Source: Chrysoporthe austroafricana
Lineage: Eukaryota; Ascomycota; Sordariomycetes; Diaporthales; Cryphonectriaceae
DNA length: 64,000 bases
Assembly: GCA_001051155.2 (NCBI GenBank)
Contig: JYIP02000002.1
Coordinates: 5,313,315-5,377,314, forward strand
Direction of reading: 5' to 3'
Part shown: one piece after another, positions 1 to 13,000 of the stretch
Layout: every line of letters starts with the position of its first letter
How positions within the stretch are numbered: the first letter of the stretch is position 1
The notes under the pieces: generated by a model
The model's database searches: none
What the model was told of the DNA's origin: nothing
The model's input: the letters and a program-made list of their open reading frames with translations, nothing else
Translations under genes and position numbers: made by a program

Positions 1-1
1 A

Positions 2-1532
2 AAGTCGAATCCGGCGGTACGCCTCGGACTAGTCTGGGCTCTGGTAACCCCCGTCACGTTTTATCTGCACTTTACCGATCCAGAAGCCATCAATGAACTG
101 TTTGTGAGGCGATCCCACTTCATTCGACCTGTTAAAAATTATAGTAAGCGAACCCTCAATTTGTAGCATCTCGGAGTAGTTTATATGGCTGACCAGCGTT
201 TTGTAAAAAGAGCTACTAGAAGTTTATGGCCCTTGCATCTCCACGGCTGGATGGGACGACTGGGCTCGTCACCGTAAAGTGCTGGCGGCACCGTTCAACG
301 AGAGCATTATGCACTTCGTCTGGGACGAAAGTCTGCGTCAAGCCATGGCCATGTTGCGCTCTTGGACTGATGAGTCCCAAGCTGCAGCCGGAATCAAAAG
401 CGTCCAGAGGGATACAAGAACCCTATCGCTTAACGTGCTTGCAGCAACGGGGTTTCGCAAGTCTTACGAATTTTGTGGCTCGGCAGACACAGCTCCTCAA
501 GGCGAGGCAAGAAGCTACCGCGATGCCCTCCAGACTGTCCTTGATAACGCCATTCTCATCATGATCATCCCATACAAGTACCTGCAAGGTTCTCTTGTAC
601 CAAAGAAACTTGTAAGGGTAGGAGATGCGGCCAGGGCCTTCAAGAAGCATATGGAAAAGATGCTTGAGGATGAAACGAATGCCTTGAGCGAAAACAAGCC
701 TGGATCCGGCGGTATTATGGGTGCCTTTGTGCGGGCACTTGACGTGTACGAGAGAGAGGTTGTTGCCCGCCCTGACGTGAAGGAGAGCAAAGATGGCAAA
801 AAGGGTCTCTCTGTCGACGAGATCTTTGGGAACATCTTCGTGATCAACTTTGCTGGCCATGATACAACCGCAAACACCCTGGCATTCGCTATGCTCCTCC
901 TGGCTGCTCATCCCGAAGTGCAGCTCTGGCTGGCGGAGGAGATAGCAGCCATGCAGACTACTCTGAAGGGCGACGTGCCTGGTGAGGAATGGGACTACTA
1001 CGCTGTGTTTCCTCAACTTAAGCGTTGCCAGGCCGTTATACTCGAGACACTGCGTCTCTACCCGCCCATAATGTCTCTTCCCAAGTGGACAAAAGGAAGG
1101 GCGCAGGCAATCACGGTCGGCGAACAAACACTGATTATTCCTCCTGGGGTAGGCACCTCCCCGCACCTACTCGCCGTACACACCCATCCAAAATACTGGA
1201 CCGAGCCGTTTACTTGGAAGCCCTCACGCTGGATCATAGGATCCGACCCCGAGACAACTGGCGAGGAGCTATGGACGCCGACCGCACACACCTACTTCCC
1301 TTGGTCGGACGGGCCGCAGAACTGTCCTGGGGAAAAGTTCTCCAAGGTCGAGGCCGTAGCGGTGCTGGCGTGCCTTTTCAGAGGCCACCGTTTGAGAGTG
1401 AAGAGGGAGCCTGGCGAAGGGGAAGAGGCAGCCAAGAAGCGAGCCATCAAGTGTACTAATGATGTAAATCTGGAGATGCTCCTCAGGATGCGAAATGCGG
1501 ATAGCGTAAAATTAACCTGCACAGCGGCTTGA
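2..1532 (+). CDS. Cytochrome P450, 5' part outside the window
   Basis: Haem-thiolate monooxygenase, probably ER-anchored; the N-terminal membrane anchor lies left of the window. The visible coding sequence is 2..143 joined to 220..1532; the intron starts GTAAGCG, and the acceptor has two in-frame choices 3 nt apart (after 219 or 222). Before the intron the frame reads TDPEAINELF and RRSHFIRPVKNY; after it YGPCISTAGWDDWARHRKVL, the helix B-C region. Further on come the I-helix motif AGHDTT, the K-helix ETLRLYPP (ExxR), and the haem loop FPWSDGPQNCPG with Cys encoded at 1323-1325. The frame closes at TGA after SVKLTCTAA. No lesion is visible. The nearest neighbour is an O-methyltransferase pseudogene on the other strand, and an MFS exporter follows. 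The substrate cannot be told from sequence. Confidence 0.9.
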
Positions 1533-1757
1533 ACAAGGTTTATTTAGGAGTGGACACTGAGCGACCCTAAATCCAGTCTCTGAATGACCGTTCTGAGATG
1601 TACATTTAAATCTGTCGTGATAGAGTAATCTTGCTTCTAGAAGAAATCAGACTCGATGAAAATTTTAGCTTAAAATCTACATATGTACACCTTGCACACC
1701 CATTTCTAGTTGTATGTAAAGTAAGTATTCGGATTTGATGGCCAACCCTTGGCCCAT

Positions 1758-3053
1758 CTACGAATGGTTGTCGCCAGTCCATTCCGCCTCAATAATGGCC
1801 ATCCTCGCACCCTGAGGCAACACAACGCCTTTGAATTGAAACCCGGCATCAGCTTCCCTGAAAAGAGCGGTCCACGCCTCGGCATCCCTCTCTCAAGCAT
1901 TGTTAAATGCCTTCATGGAGATATCCATAATTCTCAGTTTGCGATCCGCTGCAACGCCAAGCTGTCCTGGCTCGGGAATACAGACGTCGTTGATAATCAC
2001 CCTGGCGCCTCTCTTGAGAGCGGGAACCAGGGCCCTCAGGATCATGATACTATACTTGTCACTCCAGTCGTGAAGGATCCACCGCAGAAGGTAAACATCG
2101 GCCCCCTTAATCGGCTGCGGAGTGAGGAAATCGTGCTCCATGCCCGTAATGCGACTCTTGAACTCGGCCGGGATCCGGGCGTCTAGCCCCGAGATGGTAT
2201 CCGGAAGGTCCTGCACGACGATCTGCTGGATGCCGCGATACCAGCGCCACAGCGACCTGCCCGTGGGAGCCCCCGACATCGACGAGCGTCCGGGTGCCTG
2301 CCAGGTCGCACCCCTGCAGCAGGTACTCAATGCTGTAGCTGCTGTGCAGGTGGGAGAAGCTCATAGCGTCGATGAAGCGCTGCTGCCGCACGGGGTTCCT
2401 CTTGATGACGTCGAACGGGTTCTCGCCCGCCGTGCCGTGCGCCAGTGAGTAGCCGCTCTCGCTGGGCTCCTCGCTGCCAGGCCAGCGCAGGGCGGCGTCG
2501 ACGGTGCGCGACAGCGATGGCCAGAACTCCTCTGCGATGTTGAGAATCCACGCCTCAAGCATGGGGCTACTGAGGAGCACCCGCGAGGCCGCTGTGTGCA
2601 CGACGGCGCCCCTGCGTGGCTCCGCAAAGACGTGCCGGCCCATGGCAACGCGCAGGAAGCGCGTCATGTCCTTGACGGGGACGCAGGCAGCGCGGGCGAC
2701 GGCATCAAAAGTCGTCTCAGCCCCTTCGGCAACAGGAACGTGGCGCGCGAGCTCGTGGCGGTAGATGTACTGGATGCTCAGCATCAAATACTGGTCCCCC
2801 GCGCAGTTGGCGATCAGAGCGACGGGCCCCAGGAGCAGGTGGTGCAGCTCGTCGGTCGCCTCGAGAGCCGCATCCCTGGCGGCCTGGATATCTACCGGGA
2901 GGGCCCGGTGGAAGGGAGGCCGTCGCCCTTGTCGAAGGAGGGCTCGGGGAGGCTCTGGTTAGAGAAGAACTCGAGATATTTCTTGGTGCTGTCCTGCACA
3001 CGAGCGAGAAGCTGAGTCATGGGACCTGTTATTACTACTTCTTGGTTCGCCAT
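1758..3053 (-). pseudogene. O-methyltransferase pseudogene (class I SAM-dependent, fungal type)
   Basis: Reads as a roughly 430-residue fungal small-molecule O-methyltransferase starting MANQEVVITGPMTQLL at 3053. The middle part has the SAM-binding motif LVDVGGSHGQVAVAL, and the C-terminal part has VVQDLPDTI, YLLRWILHDW and RVIINDVCIPEPGQ, as in the family. Three lesions break the frame: a frameshift near 2888-2896 (reading stops at TAG just after STGPSR, while the next frame continues DIQAARDAALEA); a frameshift near 2243-2250, just after VALVSRHP; and an in-frame TGA at 1893-1895 between FNNA and ERDAEAWTALF, where an Arg codon CGA would fit. The frame beyond the TGA stays open to 1758. No intron explains the shifts. 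Either a true pseudogene or, less likely, several sequencing errors. Confidence 0.88.
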
Positions 3054-3851
3054 GATGGGCAAAGAATAATGAGAAAACTTGCAGTTCCGGATGCTTGGAT
3101 GTGTTCTTTGCTTGTCGTCTTCATATGCGCACGAACACCCCGTGACCGGCGTGACGATTGGGATAAGTATCGAACATATATCCATGTCACACGAACTAGA
3201 AATATTCCCTGTCATACAAGTCCAAAACAGAAAGTATGAGGCTCTCATCAAATCGTTCCACTGTTTACGAATCCGCAGGTACTTGCGGCCCAAGTACAGA
3301 CCCTTTCGTCAAAAAGTCCCTTGCATACTCTTGTTACATTGAGTGCGGACAGGTGGGCTCACACACTGCTCAAGTTCAGCAGGGGGGGATTTTAAGTTTT
3401 CACAGTGTCTTAGCAAAGCTCGGCGGACACGATGTAACATCGAGTCGAAAATAGTGTTATCTCAGAATTGCAAGCAACAACACGGTGGTTCTATTATCAT
3501 TTGATATGACCATGTATAGTAGATGCCGAGTATTGCGTCTACCGGACAGGTGCCGAACCGGTACTACGTAAAGGCAGGCATCATCCACCCCGGGCGTCAC
3601 GTGGAGATGAGCTGAACTAGATTCCCAAGCCGCTTACTCCGTACAGAGTAGATACCCTCCCGGGGGTCCAGTTGTCTCTTCTACAAGAATTGGCCGCGCT
3701 TGGTGAGTTTGCTGGCTGCGGCACTTGCAAACTGACACTCCAGATCCAGCAAACAGCCTACTCACTCTGTCCTTTTGCCCTGAGCCCTTGTTCTAAGACC
3801 TGCTCAGGCGCTGTGCCCTCCCGCTTCTTCTAGCCTTAGGTCTACACCATC
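3054..3851. promoter_or_regulatory. Intergenic region between divergent O-methyltransferase relic and MFS gene
   Basis: About 800 bases separate the start codon of the O-methyltransferase relic (minus strand) from the start of the MFS gene (plus strand), so both promoters must lie here. The last 150 bases before the MFS start are rich in C and T, as is common for fungal 5' leaders. I see no long open frame and no clear TATA box. A shared promoter is inferred from the head-to-head arrangement only. Confidence 0.4.
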
Positions 3852-5923
3852 ATGTCCAAGGCGGAGCCGACTCGCGATAATAGCACTTTAAACTACCTCT
3901 CGGGATGGCGGCTCCACATCATCATCGCGTGCCTCGTCTGGGGCTCCTTCGTCATGGCATTGGACACCAACATCATTAACGTCGCCCTGCCCGTCATCAC
4001 GTCCGACTTTCACGACCTCAAGGACTACGCGTGGTATGGAAGCGCGTACCTGCTGACCCTCACGGCATTCCAACCTTTGTACGGCTCCATCTACAAGTAT
4101 TATCAGACCGATATAGTGTATCGGTTTGCTATATTTAGCTTTGAAGGTAAGTACTTACGAGTCAAAGTCAACTCTTGCTTGGAACTCGTCCCCTGATATG
4201 TCACATACTGGTGTTGTTGATGATATCCCACTCCCTAGTTGGTTCGGTCCTATGTGCTGCTGCCGTGAACTCGACGATGTTCATCATTGGAAGAGCTGTT
4301 GCAGGATTTGGAGCGGCGGGGATTCTGCAGGGCGCTTTGAGTATTTTCAGTCAAGTTGTCCCTCTTGAGAACCGGTCCGTTATTTATTTCCCAAGAGTAG
4401 CCTCCGGCGTACTTACCCAAGTCCTCATAGAAGAGCGAGCTAACTGTCTCCATCTGACCTGTTAGTCCTCTCTACATGGGCATCGTCATCAGCGTCTTTA
4501 TAATCACCACCACAGTCGGCCCAGTTCTCGGGGGCGTGTTTACGCAGCACAGTACTTGGCGCTGGTGCTTTTGGGTGTAAGCCCTATACCTTCAGGAGGC
4601 AACCAGCCAACACTAGACGAAATTGCACAAGGAATGCAGGTTCACTGATCAATTCATTCATACAGGAACCTTCCTATCGGTGCCGTCGTTCTCGCGGGGC
4701 TCACCGTCTTCCTCAAGATCAGGGGCGTACCGAATGAGGATCGAAAGCTCCCATTCAAGACCAAGATTCGGAGGATGGACCTGGCCGGATGTCTGACATT
4801 CCTTGGCGCAGTCTTTTGTCTGCTACTTGCCTTCCAATGGGGCGGGCAATCTAAACCATGGAACTCGGCTGAAGTCGTCGGATGTCTCGTCGGCGGTGTT
4901 GCTATTGGAGCCCTGTTCGCCTACCTCTCTTGGAAAAGGAAGGATGTCGCATTAATACCGCTTCGCATATTGGAGAAGAGGTCTATATGGACGGGCTCAA
5001 TGGTGCTATTCTTCTTTGGAGCTCAAAACTACGTTGTTAGTCTCCAGATTGGATCTCTTCTCACACCACTGGACACTCACACACGCTAACCCTTTCATGT
5101 TTCCTCGGATCCTGATTAGAACTCCTACTACCTCCCCTTATGGTTCCAGGGCGTCAAAGGTTACAGCCCCGTTACGACCGGCGTCGACTTCATCCCACGG
5201 CTCCTCCCGCAGCTCGTCGCTCTCATCGTCGCGGGCGCTGTCGTCAAAAAGTTTGGCCACTACGTCCCGTATATGCTCATAGTCGAGATAATCGCTGTCG
5301 GCGGTCAGGCCATGCTAACCCAGTTCCGGCCCGACAGTGACTGGGCCGCGTCGCTAGTTGTTAGCGGTATTGGGACGGGCATAGCCATGCAGTTACCCTA
5401 CACTGCTATCACTGTCACGCTTCCCGACGAGGACATACCCGTCGGTAATGCTATCGCTGTGCTCTTCTACCAGCTCGGGGGCGCAATTTTCATCTCGGTG
5501 GGCCAGAACATTACCATTAACACTATTATCGACTTCGTGCCAAGGCTCCTCCCCTCTGAAATCGCTCCCGAGACGGTGATCGCCAAGGGTGCGACGAATC
5601 TCCAAACTATCGCTACTAATACCAAGGAGCTTGCGCTGCTGCGCGACATATGGAGCACGGCTATCACGAGGACCATGATGTTGTCAGCGGCTGTCGTTGG
5701 TGCCTCGGTGCCGTTTACCATGGGCATGGAGTGGTTGAACGCTGTCAAAGTTGCCCAGGAGAAGACGAGAGCAAGTGAGCAGCAGCATTCAGGCGAAAGA
5801 GGTGAAGACAGTCCGATAGATCTTGATAAGTCATCTAAAGAAAGCCCCCTCGAGTACTGGCAGAATCGGGAGAGTTGTAACAATAATATAAGCGCCTACC
5901 CTAGGACAAGAGAGGAAGTCTAA
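3852..5923 (+). CDS. MFS drug:H+ antiporter, DHA2 (14-TM) type
   Basis: Proton-driven efflux permease of the plasma membrane, of the kind that exports toxic or secondary metabolites. Five exons: 3852..4146, 4239..4374, 4466..4576, 4666..5035, 5120..5923, giving 571 aa. The joins restore family sequence: FEVGSVLCAAAV, LENRPLYMGIV, WCFWVNLPIGA and QNYVNSYYLPLW. TM1 carries the antiporter-type ALDTNIINVALP; RAVAGFGAAGI follows in TM4-5, and the C-terminal half has QLPYTAITVTLP and LFYQLGGAIF. The last 70 residues are hydrophilic and Ser/Glu-rich, facing the cytosol. The length fits the 550-600 aa of this family. Its neighbours, a P450 and an O-methyltransferase relic, suggest a metabolite cluster, but the substrate is unknown. 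Confidence 0.93.
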
Positions 5924-7956
5924 GCTATATATACCTTTTCTCAGGGGCTCACACAGCAATCAATTTGGAGCCTGGGAAACCATGTCTGCCTAGAAATGGA
6001 TGAAGCGGCACCCTCGTTATCCGATTCTTCGGGCCGGGAGAACACTGAGGGTGCACGGGGCTGTCCTGCCTTGATCTGTAGTGCGCCGCCCCTCACTTAG
6101 CCGCATTGTGGAAAGCGTCAACAACATTAAACTTGTCCATTGAACGCATAGAGAAGTATCTCTGCACGCCACAGCCCTGCTCAGCTCTCCATTCTGCGTC
6201 TTAGCCGATCACCGAATCTACACCTTTCTCGACGCCTATGCCATCGCAGGAATGTAGATACTCATGGGAGCTCAGCGTCGGATCAGACTAATAGAACCGT
6301 ATGCGTTGCAGAGTCCCAGTTGCGGAGTTCCTAGCTGCAGGAGCAACCACTACAACCGGAAGTCGCCGTACTATTGACCTTGTATGACCAGAGAACGGAC
6401 ATGTGGCTCCATGAGACCAGCAGCAAAACAGACCCTCATGCACCAAAATTTTCGGGAACAGCAGGACCGGAACTGCTGTATGATACCTTACATGTACATA
6501 AGGATGTGAGTGCATGGCTTCCATAGATGTTGATCAGCACGGTCGCTAATAATGATCACTTTGGCGCAGATACATCAATGGGCTGGCCCTAGATATGAAG
6601 GAATCGATGATGCAGACCTTGCGTTCGTTGAAAAGGCCCTGGACAACGCACATCTCCTGGTGCAAACTGAATTCGAATCCAAAAGTTTTTGGCGATAGTT
6701 TCGGTTTACTATTGTACGTCTCTACGGTTATATCACCGAGCATAGTACCCGAGATTGACCGAACAGGACTATAATGGGAGGGAGTTATTCCAAGCATGCA
6801 AATTCATGCTTAAGGCAGTCGCAGTTGTCTGCCGGCAGGTCGACTGCAGCAGACACTTGGCGTCATTGGGCAAAGCAGTACAGATCTTCGACGAGGCTGA
6901 GGCGCCGGAAGCAGCTACCGACATTCGCAAGAAGCAGTGCAAGTTGTAGTCTATTGGAGTGTTACACAAGGTTTATCATCATCTCCATACAACGAGAAGA
7001 CTGAATTCAGCGGGGGTCTTTTACTCATTCCATGGTGCTAAAGCCTTCTGGTCCGTCCGTTAAGAAGGTGGCTATTACATATGCCATGTTATCTAGCCGC
7101 TCGGCAGAACCAAGATTTATAGAACTCGCTGGCTAGCCGGCTCCCTTTCACCAGAACCCGCACTCATATGCTACAACGCAGGTTGCAGATAGTTCCGCCC
7201 TAGGCAGGAGGCATATCTATACACCGTCTCTGTAATATACCTCAGGTCTAAATAGCAAGGCTCGGCCTACAACAGGCTTGGTCACGGCAGTCGAACAAAT
7301 AACCTATTGAATACAAAACAATTTCTTCACTCGCAACAGCTACAGAGCAGGCTGCGTATAGCACAAGTTTCTCGCACTATTTGATCAGTTCTGAGGGAAT
7401 CCAGATCGAGTGTTTTCCAATTCGAAGTTGTCTTGAGTAACGAAAGGCTGAAGCAGAGCTCGTGAAAAGTTGAGAATATTGGTGTAATTAAGAAGGCCTC
7501 ATGCCGAAATGTTCTAGGAGTGCGGCGTAGCACAACAGCTGGGCTAGGAGAGTAGCTAAGCCCGACATAGTGTAGAAAGGTCAGTACTTCGCACGAATAT
7601 AGCATCTCACTCCCTGTAGTCCCTCTGGAAACGGAGACGCCAAGCCAGGCCAGGTTGTATTCGAAGCGATGCCGGTACGACAAGGGAGCACTCCCGTAGA
7701 AAATCGGATCTTTTCATTTGCAAATGTGTCTGCTACCATAGAGACCACCATAGGGCTCGGGCATAGGATGGAGAATGAGACTGTCAGCCATCCTACAACA
7801 AGCATTTTTAATAGAAACTGGGGAGACACCGCTAGCCTACACTACTCCGATGTGCCGTGCCTATGTGTCCTGAGTCTCGTCTTCTGCGGTGGGTAGGATT
7901 TGGAATACAACGCAAAGAACGCCGAGTTCCCGGACGAGTAGACACCTGAGATAGAG
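5924..7956. other. Intergenic, no supported gene
   Basis: About 2 kb without a convincing coding region. The open frames are short and lack family motifs. A plus-strand stretch near 6170-6250 (SSPFCVLADHRIYTF) faintly resembles the end of a BTB domain, but it stops at once and has no partner exon; I treat it as chance or a very old relic. Confidence 0.5.
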
Positions 7957-9301
7957 CTAGTTCTTGGCCTCGAGACTCTTGGCAGGCTTAGCATTTTTCG
8001 AATGCTCCCTCGCAGCCGCATCTCGTTCCCAGAGCAGTACAGTAGCAGCACCCACTGGTCCGCCAAACAACGTCGCAACCAGAGCCTTGGTCAGGATGCC
8101 CAGTAGACTCTTCTCAGGTCGGGCCACGGAGTAGACGAAGACAGACCAGGCGAGGATCGCCGCCCCACCAAAGTATATGTCCCACTGCAGGAAGGCCTTG
8201 ACCAATTCCACGAGCCCGGCTACGGAGACGGTGTCGGTGGCCCCTTCGAGACTGACAGTTGGTGAGTTCCATGGCAAGTCTGGAATGAAGAGCTTTTTGA
8301 TATCGACCTGCTTGATTATGCCTTCCGTAATTCCCGGAATTAACGATTCAACAACACCCGGCACAAGCTGTGCTGGTGTGGCTGCTAGGGCGAGAAGAGC
8401 CGTATGAGGCACAAACGAGAGGACCATCACGATTCGGTAGATATCGTCAATTTGCTGAGATGAGTTTGGTTTAAAGTTGATAGGTGAAGTGACGCGCCTG
8501 TAGACCCAATGGTAGACGCTTTGCGCGACCGGGAAGACCTGCCAGAGGGCTTGCCAGTTGTAGTGAGCATTTGGTGACACTTTCTCTGGGGAGGGAAGAG
8601 ACATCATGATGGTAGGGACGACAAAGGCACCGACAACTACTTTAGGGAGGATGTAAAGATCTTGCATGTCGACGGCTAAGGTGCTTGCTGATGGGTTGAG
8701 CTGACTGATAGGCGAGGTCAAAACGTGGATGACCAACCAGATGGGAACCGATACTGTGTAGGTGACGTTCTGGAAGATGAAGCCTAGCGTGCCAGTCCTA
8801 GGAAGAGTATGTATAAGTCCAAGTCACTTTGTCTCATGACTTGAATGGGCCATGGCCGAATCTGTATGAGAAAGCTTACCAACTGACAATCCGGCCCCGA
8901 TTTCCCTGCCGAAGACCCTCAAGTGATAGGAGTATCCAGCCCGCTAGAAACTGGGTAAACAAGTAATTTGACACAAAGGGAACATCCCGTGTCCTTGGGC
9001 CATCGAGCAAGACAGTGAAGACTGAGATGAAAGTGCAAAGCCGGTCATCGATGGCAGGAAGACCAGTAAATGTCGTTTTATACGGCTCAGGCCCTCCTGG
9101 GTAGTATTTGGATTCTGCGTCGACATCCGGCCCGGCTGCCTTCCTTAGTGAAGCGAAGAGTCCATTCTTGAACCCGGCGCCAAACGTCGTGTACGCACCA
9201 AGGGCACTGCACGCAACGAGGACGGCAACTGTGATGGCCCGAGAGTAGATAGAGGGGGGACTCATGGCTGGTGAAGGATGGTACAGTATTGGCCGCGGCA
9301 A
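7957..9301 (-). CDS. Polytopic membrane protein of unknown function
   Basis: Two exons, complement(8880..9301) and complement(7957..8797), joined through an 82-nt intron (GTAAGC...CTAG) to give 420 aa. A second start, MSPPSIYSR at 9265, is equally good and gives 408 aa. I count about eight hydrophobic segments: near residues 20-42, 85-100, 110-130, 140-165, 185-205, 240-260, 335-355 and 365-390. Recognisable words are YYPGGPEPYKTTFTGLPAID, QFLAGWILLSLEGLRQGNRG and, at the end, GGPVGAATVLLWERDAAARE. I believe similar proteins sit beside FAD monooxygenases in fungal metabolite clusters, but I cannot name the family with certainty. It might be a membrane enzyme rather than a transporter, since it has no known transporter motif. 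It lies about 7 kb from an FAD monooxygenase gene. Confidence 0.85.
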
Positions 9302-10035
9302 CCGTCAGTAGAGAATGGAGGCGTGGTCAAGCAGTCGGATGCTTTAATCAAGGAGGGAGGAAACGGGGCTCCGGATGCGCCGGATCGCCGCCAGACAGGG
9401 GTGATTTACAGATATATTCGCCTGAGAGGCTTAGAACGGGACCAGATTATGGCCTGCACTTCCTTAAGTACTTATCAAGAATAGAGGCCCAAGATCCTGT
9501 GTTGTGAATATCAATCGTTCCTGTACGGACGCAAAAAGACCATGGCGTGACTCGTGTACCTCGGAACGCGGGGAGAGTGTCCACCCCGAGGCATAATAAG
9601 CTTTCTGTTTTCTATGGGTACACATCTCTGATTGGTCAACAGTGCTGGCTCCGGAGGTCAAGAGGAATGGTGGCAGAAGACCGTGGCCCCGCAACGCTGC
9701 ACACCTGAGCCTACCACTGTTGCGGGCGGCGTGGAGAGTGCTGTATCGAGGCGCGCGAGGGAGAGAACCCCGGTGGAACGGGATGGGTGTAGTGGGTTCA
9801 GGAAGACAATGTTACTGGTAATGCTGTAGTAGTGCTTCGTAAAGTACATGCTGATCTTGCGATGCGTCTGTCTACATAACCCATGCCGTCATGCAATTCC
9901 TACGAATATGATTGTAGTCGACCTGAGGCGAGTGGAAGACATTCCGAAAAGCCATTAGTGCCATCACGGTCAACCTGGATCCTCAGTCCATATTATGCCC
10001 CAACACTCATGGAGCGTTTTCTTCTAGCTTCTTGG
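9302..10035. other. Intergenic, no supported gene
   Basis: About 730 bases between the start of the membrane-protein gene and the stop codon of the coiled-coil gene, both on the minus strand. It would hold the promoter of the former and the 3' flank of the latter. No coding relic or repeat is evident. Confidence 0.5.
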
Positions 10036-13000
10036 TCACTCCTGGTCTGGCGGCTGCGACCGACTCCTCGGGGCTCGCAAATCAGTCTTGCGGACCACCT
10101 GCACGTTGCCCCAGTCCCCAGGCTTGCGAACCATCACGAGCGCGATGTCGTCCTTCACGCCACCGCCCTTCTTCGTCGACGACGACCGGGATGAGACACT
10201 CCGGACCATCGACGGCGCCCTGCTGCGCGTCTTGCGGGGCTTGTCCGGCTCGGCCGCGCCACTGGGCGGCATGGGGAATGTTGGGCTCAGGGGCGTCGCC
10301 AGGGGAGAGACGACGGCGGGGTTGACATTCAATCCGGCTTCCTGCGCGGCGGTGAGGCCCTCGATGAGCTTGTTGGCTGCCGCGAGCTGCTCTGCCAGCT
10401 TGGCGTTGTCGGCACGGAGGGTAGGGAGTTCAGCGACCTGTGCTTCGAGGGCGGCCGCCTTTGCTTCGAGGTCGGCCGCCTTCGCCTCGAGCGTAGCTGT
10501 CTTGACCTCCAGGGTGGCCTTCTCGGCCTCTAAGGCGGCCTTTTCGGACAGCAGTATGGGGACCTTGGCTGCTTCTTCCTCCGTCTTGGAAGCAGCCTGC
10601 TCAATTTTCTCCTTCTGCGCCGGCTGAGGAGTTGGGGTGACTCCCGCGGCAGCACGAGCCGCTTCGACGAGGCAGGCCTCGAGCCCGGCGTTCTTGGCTT
10701 CTAGGACGCCCTTGGCCGCCATGAGCTCGCTATTTTGGGTGCGCAGATCCTTGTACTCGGACTGATGCTTGGTCTGGCGGCCATCAAACTCATCAGCCAG
10801 CTTCTGCAACTCCTCGTGCTCGGCCTGGAGGCTCTTGTTCACTTCCTGGAGCTTGGCGATGGCGTCACTTCGACGGGCGATGTCATCGCGAAGGTTCAGG
10901 ATGTTGACTTCTTGGTTGACAGCGAGAGACTTGTGGCCGTCCAGGTCGATGGTCAGGCGATCGCGCTCCATGGTGAGAGCCTCGCACTTGGATTTCTCTT
11001 CGGCAAGGCTGGAGTCCAAAGTCTTGATCTTGACACTGAGGCTGTCAATGTCGGCATGAGCACCATCAATGTGCTCGTTCAGGCCGGCGATTTGATCCTG
11101 GAAGTCGTCCACTCGAGCCTTATGCTCAGCTTGGAGGCTGGACACCCGAGCCTCTATCTGTGTCTTGTGTTCGTCTTTTAAGGCAGCAATGTGGGACGAA
11201 TAGTCCTTCGCACGAGCGTCGAGGTTTGCCTCTAGGCCTGCGGTCTTTTCCTGAAGAGTCTTCACCTCGGACTTGAGCTGAGACTTCCTCTTCTCGAGGT
11301 CGCCGATTCGAGTGTGAAGGCCGCGCTGCTCCTCGATCGAGCCCTTCATCTCCTTCTCGAGCTCGGTAATGCGCAGCAGGTATGTCTTTGTGTCTCTCAT
11401 GAGGGCATCGCGCCCAGTGTGAAGCTCGCCGTTCTCTGCAGTCAACTTGGAGACCCGCTCCTCCAATGGGCCAACGCGCTTCTGCAGCGATTCCTTGATG
11501 ATCTGCAGAGAGGCGACCTGCTCGACGACATATCTCTCCTTGTCCGAGACATGACTGAGACTCTTCAAGAGGTCGGAGCACTTCTGTTCGAACTCGCTCT
11601 TGACCTTCAGCAGCTCATGGCGCTCAGTCTCGCTGGCCTTGAGCGTCTTGGTCTGCTCATCGAATCGGCCTTTCAGGTCCGCAAGAATCTTACCCTGGTC
11701 GACGAAAGAGGCTTGTAACTTCTCGTGCTCCTTCTGGGCCTTCTCGATCTCCTTCCTCTCCTTTTCCACCTGCTGTCGCTCTTTAGAACGTTCCTTTTCC
11801 AGCGCCTTCTGGGCCTTCTCGGCCTCCTTCTTCTCGCGTTCGAACTTCTGGCGTTCTTTCTGGCGCTCCTCTTGCTCAAGCTGCTTGGTTTTCTGAATCT
11901 CCCGCCTCTCGATCTCCAGGTTCTGGCGGTCTCGTTCTCGTTCCTTCTCTCGGTCTGCTCGGGCACGTTCATACTGCATTCGCTTCTCCTCCTCGGCCTT
12001 TTGCTTCTCCTTGATGACAAGGTCACGCTTCTCGAGCTCGTGCTCCAGCTTGTTGATCTCCTTGCCTTGGAGCACAAGTTCTCTGCCGAGCGTATTCTCT
12101 TTCTCGGAGGACATCGTAGCTAGTAGCTGATCTAACTTCGTCGGCTGCTGCTCAGGCTCGGCAAATCTCACGGTGAGATTTTGCTTGGTGGCAACAGGTA
12201 CCGGGGCCGCCTCCTTTGCAGACTTTGTCTCGGTCCGCAGCTGCTCGATCTTGTCGAGCAGAACCTCCTCGATGTTCTGCCGCATACGCACATCGTTTGA
12301 GCCGTCCCGTTGAGACGTAAGCTTGTGGACCTCGATGTGAATGTTTGGTCCGCCGCTATAACCACTGCGCTTGGTCGCCGACGAGCCAGAGCCAGACGGC
12401 GACGTCTTGGTTGACGAGTCATGAGTGGACGTAGAGGTTGTCTTGCTGCTCGTAGCTATAACAGACCTCTGGCTGGCACGACGCAGTATCGGAGCAGGAG
12501 GGCCTCGAGCGGCCTGGCGCTGGTGTGCCTCAGTCTCCTCATAGCGTTCTTGCCTCGGCGTGGATGTCCCAGAAGAGAACAGAGAAGGCTGGGTTGGCGT
12601 TGGCGTCGTCACGTGTATCTCCTCCTTGCCGACAGTCATATCTGATGCGACAGTCGTGGCAACTGTGCTGGTCGACAGGTTGGATGCGCTATCTCCCTCG
12701 GAATCCCAGCTGTCCGAGTTAGATGAGATCTGATCAGTCGACTCGTTGGGCATGTACAGCTGTGCGGTCAGGTCGGTCGGACGTCGGTAGGGGGCAGCAA
12801 TGTCGCCAGGGAAAGCGCCTGGCATCTGTGGTGGTTGGATGCTCGCCGTGCCATGATATCCCGGGAGCCCGAGCTGGTTCAGGCTCGAGGAGGAGGGCAA
12901 CACCATGGAGGCAGGACGAGCCCTATTCGAGGACACCACGTACGGGGCGGGCGCCTCTCGAATGCCGTGCGGATTGCGGAACAAGCCCTGCTGTGAGCTG

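Noticed and set aside
423..1166. 247-codon minus-strand frame opposite the P450
   Set aside because: Lies on the reverse of a motif-bearing P450 exon; no motif of its own.
6140..6260. Possible BTB-domain remnant (plus strand)
   Set aside because: Only about 25 residues of weak resemblance, immediately followed by a stop and with no neighbouring exon.
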